DNA of 64,000 bases from Hirudo medicinalis (lineage: Eukaryota > Annelida > Clitellata > Hirudinida > Hirudinidae), in assembly GCA_011800805.1 (NCBI GenBank), contig MPNW01000118.1, positions 57,678-121,677 of the forward strand, in the 5' to 3' direction. Numbering within the stretch: position 1 is the stretch's first letter; each line of letters opens with the position of its first letter. The position numbers and the translations under genes are program-made. This document shows, piece after piece, positions 24,877-37,792 of this stretch. Under the pieces are notes generated by a model. The model had not been told where the DNA came from. It made no database searches and saw only the letters and a list, made by a program, of their open reading frames with translations.

Positions 24877-27800
24877 TAGGGAGACTGAGTTCGGTGAATT
24901 GAAATTAAACGACCAATTAAACGAAAAGATTGCGACAGCTGAAGAGGCAGTTGGGGATGTAATGTAGTGATGACGATGGTGATGATGCTGGAGGTGGTGG
25001 TAATGATGGATGTTTGAACAACCTGGTTGGTCTCTCCCATTGTGTAGTTCTCGTGATATGATTCAAGTACAGGACTCGACCAGTAGATGATGTCCTCTCG
25101 CCCCAGCTATTTATGGAAACAAAACTAATAGTAATAATAATAATAATAATAATAAATTTGGTCAAACAAGCACATGAACATGAAACTTGTTGTAATGGGT
25201 TGAACAATTATGAACTTGCAAACATAACTCATTAATAATAATCAGTTGATGCAGATAATGATAATGATGATGTCTATTCAAAAGCAATTATTGGTTTTTA
25301 GTAGTTCGAAACATTGTCGATGAGGACGACGACGGTAATGATAATGATACCGGTATGAGAGAAATCATGATAGTCAATCATTGCCGTTGTGATTTCCATT
25401 CTATAACTACGTACATCACTCCAAAATGCTCATGACCACGCAATCCGCCCACCTTATAAATTCATTCATCAACCACCCACTTTTCAACCAATCCATCCAC
25501 AAACCAACCACTCTTCAATCCCTCAATCAATCAATCCATCAACCAACCATTCTTCAATCAATCCATCCATCAACCAATCATGCTTCAATCAATCAATCCA
25601 TCCATTCTACAATTCTTCCATCTCATCATTCCACAACTGGATGGATCGAGCAGCTCAACAAAGGAGAGATTTATTAGACACAGGATGTCGAATGAGAGGT
25701 GCTTAGTCAGGATTTTTCATCAACCACTTGCCATCCTGGTTGGCTCCGAATCTGATGAGATGGATGGCCAGCCAAGCAGATACGCAACGGGAGAGGAATT
25801 CAAAGATGTAAACAAACACAAAGCATGATACAAGTAAGCCAGTGGAGAACAGTCATGCAACAGAACCAAGAGTCATTCCTGACACTTAGTCATTTCTATG
25901 CAAGAGTGACGTCAAAGACAAAAATGCGAGTCATGTCCAGATGTTAAGAGAGGGCTGTGTTTTCATCTATTGTATTTGTGAATCTATTCATTGTTGAAAG
26001 TCTAAAAATAACACAGGCATGAATCATGATGCTGTTGCAAAAAAAAGCAGCCCAACACTTGTTAAAGTAAATATAGCTCTTTAAGTCTCCTCATGACTTT
26101 CTTTATTCGTTCTAAGAATAATACACTCTTTCGGTGTAAACCATTTGATTTAAAAGTTGCACACCAATGTCGTCAAGTTGGTGATGGTTCTAAGTTGTTT
26201 TAACTGGCTCAAAGGGCTCTTAAAGTGACCTGACCCCAAAGGATTCCTAAAGATGACCTGACCTGACCTGCAGTCCTCCTCTGAGGCCCAATACATTCCT
26301 AGGACCAATGAATGGTCATGGAATCGAATGACTCACGGCACCCCATTATCAGTCGGTTTCCATGGAGACAGATTATTGCTCTGCTATTCAAGGCCAATAA
26401 ACACGAGGATAGAAACTCGATGAAAATTTATTCGTGGCCTGCTATTTGATCTCATCTCTTGAGAGCAGTTCACATCACTATCGAGAGCATAATGGTGGTA
26501 GCTATTCCCAAGCACTAGCCCAGCATCCATCATGGAGCACACGGACAGACAAAGAAACAAGGGCAAAGTGATGCAGACAGATACGAAAGTGCTACAAAAG
26601 AAAGAGTAGTGAGAATTAGTGCTAAGTGCTGTATTCAAACAATCATGCTGAGAGCATAGTTCATGATTTGGTGCTCAATTTAGTTGTGAAATGATTTTTA
26701 AATTATGACATTTTGATCATAATTCTCGATTTAATCAGCTCAATTTTTTTTAATAAGTGACTTGTGTTCCTGCTTTCACATCTCCATCGAACAATCTATT
26801 CGTAATGTAAATAAAAATACTTTATTTTATTTTATACTTTAAAAATAATTTATTTTTTAATTATTAATTAACCATCTTCTGTAACCATGTAACAAAAGGG
26901 TGGTGGTGGTCGATGAAAACTAAAGTAATACCTCAATGTCCAACTTGATTTTAATGGGATGGAATTTGAAAGCCATCAAAAAGTACTCAACATTTTGAGG
27001 TGTCTGAATTAATAAAGGCAGAAACTAAAAAGCATGACTAAAAACCTAAAAGCTGAAATTATAGCACTAAGTGGAAGATGCAAAAATGGTGATGATAGCA
27101 ATAGCAGAGGTGTCAAAAGATTTCATGATAATAATAATAATAATAATAATTAAAATTTTTAATAACGCTTAATATCGCTCATATAAATAAGTTGTGTGTG
27201 CTTGAATTCCTAAAACTCTGAGATTAAAAGACTGATAAAATTAATTTCAGTCATAGAATATTGATATTAAGATTTCAGGAAACATTCTTCGTAATTTTTT
27301 ATTTCAAAAATTATGCAGAGACCGAGAAGAGCGAAGGAGGTCAGTTGCGAATCTAAGATTTCAACCAAACTTCTCGGTTTTCATTTGTTCGAAAGTTGTT
27401 TGAAGTTAAACGAGGATTGTCTGAAGAAATTTGCCCACAAAACCAAAAAGGAACAACTGAAAGATGTAACTGAGGATGTTGCAGAACTTAAACTGATTAT
27501 CAAGACAACTGGGCCTTCCATGCCATTGCTTACAGAAGAAGAGCAGTCAAATGAATTGACAGAACTAGATTTTCTAGTTCTTCAAATTACTTTTGACTTG
27601 TGATGAATCATGCATGCATAGTTTAAGCTGTTTAGCTAAGTTGTATTCACTTTCATAGTCCCGCAGAGATCCGAGCCATGTTTGGGGACTCTAAAAATTT
27701 ATGTTGCGGTACACTTATTTGGACAGATGGATTTTGAATATTTGGTCGGGGAAAATAAAAATTATTATTCGTGCTTATTGATTACCCATTAATTATTCAT

Positions 27801-30573
27801 TATTATGATGATGATGACAGTGACAGACACGGCGATAGAGAATGCGACGTCAACCCACCCCTCCGGCAACTCGGACGGGTCCGATTCAATGGGCGGGGAG
27901 GCGGAGGTGAACTCCTGGTTGTCATGGATACGGGGACTGGCGGACGTCCTGTCCCTGGATATGAGACTGATGACCAGGTAGCCCCTGATTACTTCATCAG
28001 AGGACATTCGCTGCAATTCTATCTTCTGGACTGTAGGAGTGCAATGATGCAATAGTTGTAGTACAATTGACATGGAAAAATATTGATCATTTTATCAATA
28101 ACTAATGTTAATAATTAAGATTGTGTTAGTAAAGCTATAAAAAAAACAACATACTGCAGGCAAACCAGCCTCTCTCAGTGGCCTCTCTCAACTAACAATA
28201 AAGAGTTGATTTGCTAATAGCAGGTAATTCATACTTATAAACATTTCAGATTGAGTAGAAAATAAATAAATAAAAAGAAATGAACAAAAATTCCAGATTA
28301 CAACAACCAATGACGAGGATTTTGATCCGATTCAAACAAGAACAGATGTTTTTAGTCTCAGGTTTAAAAGAAGAATTTAAATAGAGTTCTGACATAAATA
28401 TGTCACTAGGACAATAAACGGGAGCCAGAAAATGGCGTAGGGGTCTCATCTAACCCAATCAGACAACGTCTTTTGTTTCTCGAAAATTTTTAAATGAAAT
28501 TATGTAATGCGTTTGTCATCGTCACCAATATTATTGTAGGTACAAAAATCACAATTATGATGCTAAAATTATAATAAAGATTTGGTATTTCTCCAGCAAT
28601 GATGAACCCTCTGACTTCAACATTACCATAACCATAACCTCAACAATAACCATCACCACAAGCAACTCACATCCAGAGTCCTTGAGCCTCTGAATGGCAC
28701 TGGCAAGGATCCTCACGCAACCCAAGAATCCTGCCCCTTGTTTCTTGTGCACCTTCTTTTGGTTCCATATTGTCACCATTATGATGTCCTTCGAGCCTAT
28801 GTAACTGCGTCATTGTAATTATAGAAATAAATCATCACTACTGTTGTTGCTCTTTATTCCTATTATTATTATTATTATTATTATTATTATCATCATCACA
28901 AAAGTTATTATTTATTTGTAAATCTGAGTTTCATTTATGAGTAAGTCTAAAGGTCTCCACGTCAAATGAACCACAAACATGCTAATTAATGGCATTAAAC
29001 CACTCACACATCTGATGGATAAAGCAACTAAGATCACTTTGGCAAAAAAAATCCATCATCGTCATCATCACTACCACCACCACCATCATCATCATCATCA
29101 TGGTGATGCCTCATTATTGAATGAGTATTTAAAATACTGACAGGTCAAAGTGTTGATTCCACTTGGGGTCGAGTGTGTTCCTGCAGCATTCGGTGGTGTG
29201 ACTTTGCGGTGGACTTCCACCTTCCACCGTGATTCGTGCAAATGGATCGGGCAACCCTGCAAAATAATAATAATAGTAATCATCAAGTTAAATGTTACTA
29301 AATTATTAAATGTTTGGAATTATTTTAAAGACAAATTTAAAAAAATAAAATAATAACAATTAAAAATGATTTCGACTTTAAAATATCAATCACTGACCAA
29401 TAGGATTAAAAGGGTCAAAATTTTGAATACTCACGGAAAAAATCTTTCTTGGCAAGATTCTTGGCACAAAACACTGTCAGGAAAACAAAATAATTAACTT
29501 ATTATTATCGTCAATGCGTAATAATTATAAATTAGTATTATTACTACTATCATTATTGCAATGATTTATAGTCATCATTTATTTGAAACTAATTCATGTT
29601 TAAAACGTTTGCCACTCGTCGTCATCAATTATAAATTGACCAACAACACCCATTAGGTGATGAACATTGAACAATTTAGCTGCATTGGTAACTGACTGTT
29701 AAATGATTGTAACACTAATAGAACAGAAGCATTATTTAAGATGATGGAGCATGCCTCGAAAATATTTTTAAATGTATCAAAATTGATTTTAGACACTTAA
29801 AAAAAAAAATGGTCGCTGCCTCCGTGGTCTTTATTAGGCATTGCACGGCATGATTACTTATTCACTTGATGTAACCACTTAATGTTGTATTCTGAAATAT
29901 TAAGTGACTTGGAAAGGTGGTCATTAGCTACTTATTAAATTTACATTTTTCAAGAAATCTGATAATGATTGGAAGAAATAATAGGAAATAAAGGAATTGG
30001 TCTGGTTGCACTTATTCTTGTTAAATAATAACATTATTATTATTATTATTTGATGACAAGAGATTTATAGTGCTCTGACACACAAAATGTCAACCAAGAT
30101 GAAACACTGCATTTTTGTCTGGAGATAGGAGCCATCTTGAACACTATGCTACCAAATTGTCAGCACACTTTCTGTAGGCGTGTCTCGAGGTGCATCTCTT
30201 CAGTGAATGAAAGTGAATTGTGTGATGCAAATTCATCTATGCATATCATTTCACCACATCATCACTATTAACTCAATGTATCATCATCAGTGCAGGTTGG
30301 CCTATTTGGTTGCATTCCAGCATACGGTGGTGATAGCAACAGACAGTCGTAATGTGTTGTATTCGAAGCACCAAGGAGTGCCACCGGGTATGTCACTATG
30401 TAAATGGCAGGTTGATTAAAAAGTGCCTTCACATCCATTTCTGACACAAGAAGCACTCAAAATATCGGATAAATACAAATACAAAAATCATTTCATACAT
30501 TTTCATCATTTGCACTTCAACTTATGATGGTACATTATCATCATCATCGACGTCATTGTTGTCTTCCTCCTCC

Positions 30574-30606
<33 letters not shown>

Positions 30607-33600
30607 CCATCATCACCAGTGTTGAACATTCTCATATTAAAGTATTACAGAGGCCAGTTGAACAGTGGAAGTGAATCACTTTGAAAAATGATTTATGTCC
30701 AACAAACCAGCAGCTGCAAGATGCTCAGAAGCACTTCAACTTCTAAAGAAACTTCTGCACAGAATTTATAACTGACCAAACCAACCACTTATGCTTATGG
30801 TCATTATGGTCATTACATATATATATGACCACCATCAGTCATCATTATCATATCTCATACATATCAACCTTTTAAAGCACAATTATTACTTGTTCGTGAC
30901 ATTATTACCATTGCAATAGTCACATCATCTTATGACTATAGAAGTCATGCTCCTCCCATTCTATATCATTATCATCATCAACATCATCATCAACATCTTC
31001 TTCATCGATATCCATGTCATCTTCACCATATCTATCTTCCCAAGAATTCAAACATCTAAAAGGGGAGTTATGAAACAAAAAACTGTAATGTTTATTGACT
31101 CAACTTTATGTTTGCATGCACATACCATTCGAATCAATGAGCAGGAAAACTGAAAATCCCTCAATCAAACAGTTCTGTGTAGAAGATGCAGCAGGATAAA
31201 TTCAGACCCATACAAAACAAACCGATGCATATAAGAACCCATCGATGCCTCAATCACTGAATGATTAAGACGATGAAGAAAAACAGTTATTCAAATAAAA
31301 CATTAACAGCCTTACATCTCAAAACATCTCCTATTAAACTAGTTAATAATGTTGATTGTTTTGAAATAATTTACAATTGTGGAGTCAGTAAGCAAGTCCA
31401 TCCACTGATTTAATTTCTCCATTGCCACAAAACAAAACAAAAAGTTCAACTTCAATGTATTTAATGAAAATATACTGATTTTAATATTAACAAACATATT
31501 CAATCTATAGCTAACTAAATACTTACTTCATCCGAAGGCAGGAATAACAAAAAAAATGTAAAAAAAAACAAACATCAGATATATTGCAACTCCCAAGGTC
31601 GTCAACTCTCAAAACATTTGTTTATCTGAATGGAATGATTCAAGGACATGCAATCACTTTTAGGAAATAACAAGTCAGAAAGTGATAAACAATTGATTTG
31701 GAAAAAACTACATCAATTTATAGTTATTTAATTATGGCAGAGATTGTTGTCGCACTGTTAACCTGGAAAAAAGAAAAAAACAACAGTCATGTACAACATG
31801 ACACATGTCACAACAGTATGGATTCGGTTTCATTTCGGTGTCCCAGTCATCAAGGATGAGGTGGTACAATTGTGTTGCAAGGAGAAAAACAATTTTCATT
31901 TTACCAACTGTTCATGCTCATATGATGGTGGTGGTGATGGTACTAGGGTTGATGTGATGGTAGTAAGGTTGAGGTGGTGGTACTAGGGTTGAGGCGATGC
32001 ATCATCAACACACAAATAAAACAAGACTTCTCAGATAACAAACATATCTATAAGAACGGTTTTTGCAAAACCTATCATGTAAATATCAGATTGCAAGATG
32101 CACTCACGAAGCAATTAGTAGTAATGGCTGAATTAACACCACAAAATGAAGCTTGAAAATGAAAGCAAATTAATGGAATAATGACATTAGTTAGATTTAG
32201 TGACTTCCTGAGAATTCAATGGACCATGACAAAACTGAAAAGGCTGCTGACCAATGACAAAAAGAACAACATTAAGAATCTTCCACTCTGAACAAAGAGA
32301 ACAATGACACTTCATTCAAGGTGTCTCGCTTCATCGCGAGGTGCTACTTGTGAAGGGACTAACTGTACAGGTGACAATGGCAGCTGAAGTAATCATGTGG
32401 TGATGTAGTGGTTAATGATGTTACAACATGACGATGATGATTACTGATGATAGCAGGCAATCTGAACATGTTACTGAGGTTTGTTAATGGCAAAATGACA
32501 CGCATTGACAGTGTCAATGCCAGTCTGTTATCAACAATTGATGCACCTGAGAGTACTAAGCAACTGGCATCACAATTACTGCAGCTGTGATGCATTGTTG
32601 TGCCATTAGTCTAGACTCAGTGTCTGGTGTCAGTCTGCATCATCAACATCCAGACTACATCTTGAGGTACAAAAGGACATTCATTATGAATTGGCAATCA
32701 AGAATTACTTTTGAAAGAAATTCAGAAACATGAATTAGCAAAGAGGTGCTTCAAAGAAGAAATTTTTATTTTAATAATCAAATGATGGATTTGTCTTTCC
32801 AGCTTTAAGTTGGATTTAGTCCAGTGAAGTATTCCATTAATCCATCTACAGTTCTAAATTATTTTCCTATACAAATCCAAACAATTCAGCTTATAATCTT
32901 AGTCTTATAATCTTAGGTTTGATTCCTCTTCAAATATCAACCAGGTTAATCAGCCTCTTGTACATCTCACAAACTTTTTAGCTTTAGCTCAACATTTCTA
33001 GCATCTTTTAATAAAAATATATTTATTTAAAGGTAATAATAACCAATAACAAATTGTGAAAGAATAATAATGCTAATAATGACGTTGATGACGACTACTT
33101 TATGGAGTCATTGCATCTCTAAAAAAAATTTAAATGCAACTTCAAGACCCCTTGTTGAAAATAAAGATAAAAATACGAAGTGATTCTAAAAATGTAGAAA
33201 CATGAACGTTTCTCAAAGTCCTTCTGAAGCCAATTTTCTGTTGGTTGCACATTTGCTCTGGAGATAAGGAAGTCAAAATCTTAGTAATTATGACGGCTAT
33301 GATAATATTTTTTATGAAAACATGTGATAAAAAAGCATCAAGAGATTAATATCTGGAAAGTTATGGCACTGCACTAAATTCAGGAGCCACTAGCAGGTTT
33401 TAGAAGGAATTGTATCAGCAAAATAATTGGTTAATACTAAATTATTATAATTATTATTATTATTATTATTAATATTGTTATTATTATTAATCTGTTGGGT
33501 TTTTTTTGTTATACTCATTGTTAATTTTATCAAAACAAAACCAAAACAATTCATTATGTTTAACTACCTCATGGTTGTCATTGCTACTACAGTTGCTGTG

Positions 33601-35496
33601 GTCATTTAGCATTGCAAGCAATTTCAAGGAGATGGTGTTTAATACTGAACGAATTGAATGAAAAAGTAAACATGACTCTGATGTCTTACCAGCAGCTGAC
33701 ATTGAGCCAGTCGAAATGTTTTTAACATCCAAAAAACAGCTGATGACGACGAAGATGACAACAACGTTGATTGTTATTATGAATTGATTCAGAATTATAA
33801 ATATAGAAACATTTCCAAATGTTCAAAAAATGACAATGTCAGTGATTGCAACTATGGTGACAATCATCATTAAGACTCCTATTGATGCAGCATTGTGCTC
33901 CAGGCAGAATCACTCTCACATCATACAACCATCTCATCTTTTGCTCCTCACAGCGCAATCCTTTCTTTCAAACATGTTGAATAATACCCAACAGTAATGA
34001 CAAGGTTCATTATTAAAAATTATTAGAACCTAATATAAAGTAATTTCAAAGTTTTAATAGTTTAAATGTTTTGGCTTGTTTTTTAAATAATCTCAATTTT
34101 CATGATGTTTAAAATATGTGCAAAATGTTTTTGAATAATAGTGATCAATTTGAGATAGTCCTAAAAAGACTAACACTTAAAGAGAGAGCAAGGAAATGTT
34201 ATAAAAGGATTGAAAATAGCCATCAATGAAATGCAATCAAAGCCTCTGAAATTACAACAAACGTAGGATGGATTTCATTTTGAAGAGACACAAAATTGAG
34301 AACAATTCTTCTGAACATTTGAACTATTTTGAGATGTTTCTCAAAGCTGCATGAAATATTATAGGCATTCAAATAACTTAATTTCCTTTGAATTCACAAT
34401 TTTCAAATTCTTCTTAAAATTATTAAATAACAAATCAAATATTTAAATTGACAAAACTATTTAGTTGTTCAATAAACTTATTATAACGTATTAAATTTAA
34501 AAATAACTTAATAGACAAATGTTTTTTTTTTATTTATTAGACCTTTCAAATGCCAAAATGCAAGCCTGACATGAAACCAGACTTAATAGTGATGCAAAGC
34601 CAGAGAGAATTTTTTGAGCATCACAATAAATCAAAATAAATCCCAGAGTTAAACACTGAAAATTATGTCCAAACAAACTCAATGTGCTCAACAATTATTT
34701 TAAGAATGAGAATCTTCAAAGCTTGAATCATTGCATCAGCAATTTATTCCAACAGACATAATTATCATTGTTATCATCACCCTCCCTAGCAAATAATTAC
34801 CAGTGGCATATACACATATAACTGTTGAGCAAAGATGGCTAAGAGGAAAGTTGGGCTTTGCATTGGAATTGGGAAATTAATCTTACCAAATATTGGTTCA
34901 TTATTGACATTCATTAATGTCCTCACTGAACCATGTTAATTTGTTATTATCATCATAATGTGAATATTTCCAAATTCATTCCAATTGATTAAAACAAAAA
35001 TACCAGGTTACACAAAAATGTCAAAAGCAGTAACAAAAGCTATTTTTGTTAATATTTTTGATGATGTTATAATGACACTTTTTACATGGTTTTGAGTAGC
35101 TTTCATGTTGAAGTAAATTACACAACAAATACAAGCAATTTGAAACTAGCTGTTTTAATTTGTATGCTTAAGTGATTCTTAAAACAACTTTAACCAGCTT
35201 TGTTTTTCATTTAATTATTTCCGTTTTAATTTATTAAAGGTTAAGTATAGTTATTATAGTTAAAGGTGATTTTACAAATAATATAAAAATAAGAATGTCT
35301 ACATTTCATGCATTAAATTTTGAAAACAAATCTTAAAACAAGAAGTTCAAGATCTACCTACAAACAACAAAATAGCAAAAACTATTGAAATAAAATTGGT
35401 ACAAAAACAAGAATAGTAAACATAACGAAACACTGAACACTTACAAGTTAGCCTCATTTTTGTTTGTCCCGGCCGTCTTCCACTGTTGGTGGCCAT
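18929..35496 (-). CDS. SMURF: SMURF-type HECT E3 ubiquitin ligase
   Basis: Coding exons: 35496-35445, 29473-29435, 29256-29142, 28804-28671, 28030-27849, 25096-25023, 24652-24331, 23789-23705, 23460-23293, 22947-22590, one in the gap ending at 22212, 21663-21549, 21285-21107, 20880-20743, 20161-20041, 19819-19618, 19393-19309, 19028-18929. The order is a C2 domain ([31 protein letters not shown]), three WW domains (starting LPEGW, LPDGY, LPAGW), a Ser/Pro-rich linker, and a HECT domain. The catalytic Cys lies in LPKAHTCFNRIDLP. SMURFs ubiquitinate BMP/TGF-beta Smads and RhoA (family knowledge); the WW domains bind PY motifs. Oddities are a 6-kb first intron, an exon lost to the N gap, and a frame conflict in the WW1-WW2 linker exon. 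The residues lost in the gap cover the start of the HECT domain up to GGIAR. Confidence 0.95.
22221..22306. other. Assembly gap (86 N)
   Basis: A run of N replaces sequence inside SMURF. On the minus strand an exon ends at 22212 with GCATTGCCAG before GTGAGT. This fits the end of the HECT segment GLDYGGIAR, so the exon body and its acceptor are in the gap. Confidence 0.95.
24842..24877. repeat. (ATC)n microsatellite in a SMURF intron
   Basis: About 12 uninterrupted ATC units are visible. Similar shorter ATC/CAC runs occur at 24160-24320, 29075-29100 and 30575-30610, all in SMURF introns. Confidence 0.9.
25430..25640. repeat. Degenerate CAATC/CCATC-rich minisatellite in a SMURF intron
   Basis: About 200 bp repeat a unit of roughly 30 bp around TTCAATCAATCCATCAACCA, with copy-to-copy changes in length. 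It lies in the intron between the exons encoding the two halves of WW1. A plus-strand open frame here is a by-product of the repeat. Confidence 0.75.
27313..27603 (+). CDS. Intronless 96-aa ORF nested antisense in a SMURF intron
   Basis: The frame starts at ATG 27313 and ends at TGA 27601-27603, within the SMURF intron 25097-27848 on the opposite strand. The N-terminus is basic ([10 protein letters not shown]). The middle is a charged, helix-prone stretch ([20 protein letters not shown]) and the C-terminus is acidic and hydrophobic. There is no signal peptide or membrane segment. An AATAAA lies near 27755, about 150 bp after the stop. Residue use is much less biased than the surrounding low-complexity intron. 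I do not recognise the family. It could be a small nested gene, a retrocopy or a chance frame. Confidence 0.45.
   Translation: MQRPRRAKEVSCESKISTKLLGFHLFESCLKLNEDCLKKFAHKTKKEQLKDVTEDVAELKLIIKTTGPSMPLLTEEEQSNELTELDFLVLQITFDL
29474..35444 (-). other. SMURF intron 1 (6 kb)
   Basis: This single intron separates the exon encoding the N-terminus from the C2-domain exons. Reading phase is preserved across it (T|TG codon). It holds many short ATC and AAT repeats and the inverted dispersed repeat copy at 30303-30475. No open frame in it looked like a conserved protein. Confidence 0.7.
30303..30475 (-). repeat. Dispersed repeat copy B (in SMURF intron 1)
   Basis: Read on the minus strand, this copy begins TTTGTATTTATCCGA, then TTTTGAGTGC, then AAGGCACTTTTTAATCAACC and ACAACACATTACGACTG. 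It aligns along nearly its whole length with copy C at 53766-53975. Confidence 0.65.
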
Positions 35497-35955
35497 GTGA
35501 ACCTTTAGCAATTATTCCAAAATATTGTCCAGCTCAACAAACTACCTCCTCATAATCTCCCCTCACCGGTTAGGTAAGACGTCTGCACCAGAACCACGGC
35601 CGGAAGTTATGATTTGTTTAATGTTTTTCTGCATTACTTCATCTTTGCTCATATTTTTTTTTATAAAGAACATCATCATTAATGCACCACAATTAATCGG
35701 GTAAAGATGACTACTTTAGTAATTTTCCTATGCCCAGACAAAACCATGCAATTCTTATAAATATTTAAATGTAAAATATTTAATTAACAATTTTATCAAT
35801 ATAACTTTTTTGTAAAATTTACATTTAATAATTATATTTGTAACAGCAGCGGTGAAAAATAAAATAAAAGTTACACTACTCACTTTTTGTAAACAAGCTG
35901 CATTTAGGTTTCCAGTTAACTTGAATTGCGTTTCAGTTTTTGTGCAAAAGGAGCG
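35497..35955. promoter_or_regulatory. Probable shared upstream region of SMURF (-) and DMAC2L (+)
   Basis: The two start codons are 459 bp apart on opposite strands. The first 110 bp next to SMURF are locally GC-richer than the rest. No core element was certain. The shared-promoter reading rests on layout. Confidence 0.4.
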
Positions 35956-37372
35956 ATGCTGATGAAATATTTTTTTAATAAGTTGGTGTTAGTTAACAGC
36001 GTTAGTGCTTTGTCTAAAAGGACTTTCCTGGGTTTGTTGTCCTCAATTTCCAACAGGTATGGATTAAATTTTCTGTATTTTATGATCGTTTTTTTTGATT
36101 ATTTAATCAGTTAATTTCTATTAAGAATGTCAAAACAAGTTAATTTATATTTATTACAATATTGGTACAACATTCCTTCAAAGACCAGATGAAGAAAGAA
36201 TTAAAATGCTAGGCCCAGATAGATCTTGTGCAGAATGGTTGTTAAGAAATGGTGCTTTCGTAAAATGGGTTGGTAGCAAGAAATTTCTTACAGACTACAA
36301 CTCATTGCCAGGAGCAGATAACAAAGGAGATTATTTTATTGAAGAGATCTACGTGGATGAAGCTGGTATAATGCAAGTTGGATTCAGACATTTTGGTGAG
36401 TATTTTTCCCCTTCATTTGATGAAGTTTGGTGTAAAAATATTTTTGAAATTGTAATTAACATTAATATAATAACTATCATTATCAACAAATTGTATTACG
36501 GTATTTTTAAGTATTTACAGCATTAAGCATAACTGTTTAATCTAAGATTTAATAATTAATGTTATTTCATTCTAAATGATTGTATTTTAGCACGTTGCAA
36601 TGATTGTATGATAATGTAAGAGATGTGGAACAATTGCAGAGGGTTGTAACCACATAAAGAGGATTAAATTACATCACTGCCCATACCTGACGGATGAAGC
36701 TTTTGAGGATGCCATCAACAAGTTGAAGCACTCTCTAACTCATCTCGAACTTACTAGTTGCGGAGACATATCAGATACTGGTCTCTCATATATTACAAAG
36801 TTGAGGTATCAATTCATTCTACTTGTTTTCTTCTGAAGCCTTTGTGGAATTTTAAGTAATTATGAGTAATTTATGGCTTGGAATGCAAAATATTTGGCTT
36901 ATGTATGTGCTTTCCATGGTTGCAAGCTCTGGCATCTGCCCAGTAGGCTAAACTAGTATCTCTGTGAAGTTGAATAGAAGTATTCTACTATAATTTCTTT
37001 ATTACCATTATTATTTATTTATTATTCTTATTTATGATATTATCATCATCATTATTTTTGTTACTATTATTATTATTGTGTTGATATTCCAATTAATCTC
37101 CTGAGCATTCATTTACTTTTAGGGGCAGAGTAGCTCATGTTATCATTGCCAATTTAGTACATCATGCACTTCATCGTCAGCTGTCGCTGCTTCTAGGGAT
37201 CAGCAATTCATTAACATCATTAACCTGTTTCCAAATTCACAGTCTCCTCAAATCACTGCTGTTGAGAGATCTTCCAGAAGTTAAGAATCCACAGAAATCG
37301 TACGAGCTACTCAGATCGTCTCTCCCCGAATGTAAAATCGATTACGTCGACATGAAGCAAATCAACAAATGA
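35956..37372 (+). CDS. DMAC2L: DMAC2L/ATP5S, mitochondrial ATP synthase coupling factor B-like
   Basis: Four exons (35956-36056, 36184-36395, 36640-36805, 37243-37372) join to 202 aa, close to the 200-215 aa known for the family. The first exon encodes a hydrophobic and basic presequence with no acidic residue, as expected for mitochondrial import. LGPDRSCAEWLLRNGAFVKW aligns with the family's conserved VGPDRAASEWLL region. Leucine-rich repeat-like segments follow (IKRIKLHHCPYLTDE, LTHLELTSCGDISDTGL, LLLRDLPEV). The human protein is linked to ATP synthase coupling and to assembly factors of complex I; the exact role is debated. It converges with MED6, 420 bp between stops. Confidence 0.9.
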
Positions 37373-37562
37373 GCCCTGAATTGTTTTTCTTCAAGGTTTC
37401 TATGGTGACTCGGTCTTGTTGTCGTGACCGCAGCTTAAAAATATTAACATTTATACGTACTTATGCTTGTCATCTTTTTTATGCCTCAATGTCAATAGAT
37501 GACTGCACAAATCATCCTGAAATCCACTAGGCATAGTAAATGCCGTAAATGCCTATTCAGCA

Positions 37563-37568
37563 AATAAA
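37563..37568 (+). terminator. Poly(A) signal of DMAC2L
   Basis: An AATAAA hexamer lies 190 bp after the DMAC2L stop, before the convergent MED6 stop. Confidence 0.45.
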
Positions 37569-37792
37569 AAAAAGATTATTATGCAATTAAGAAATTTCCA
37601 AGAAATAAATTGCATGTTATTAACAGATAACACCACCCATTTGTGAACTGAACGATGAATAGAACTGATTGTGAACTCAGCATTTCCCTTTTGTAACAAC
37701 ATGCACTTTTATTGAAGTGATTTTTTACTCAAAAAGTTGTTCCATTTATTCCTGTGGTTGCAAGCCATTCCTTATGGAATTGTATGCAATCA

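Noticed and set aside
27771..28055. 94-codon plus-strand frame
   Set aside because: It is an antisense shadow of the SMURF C2/WW1 exon 27849-28030.
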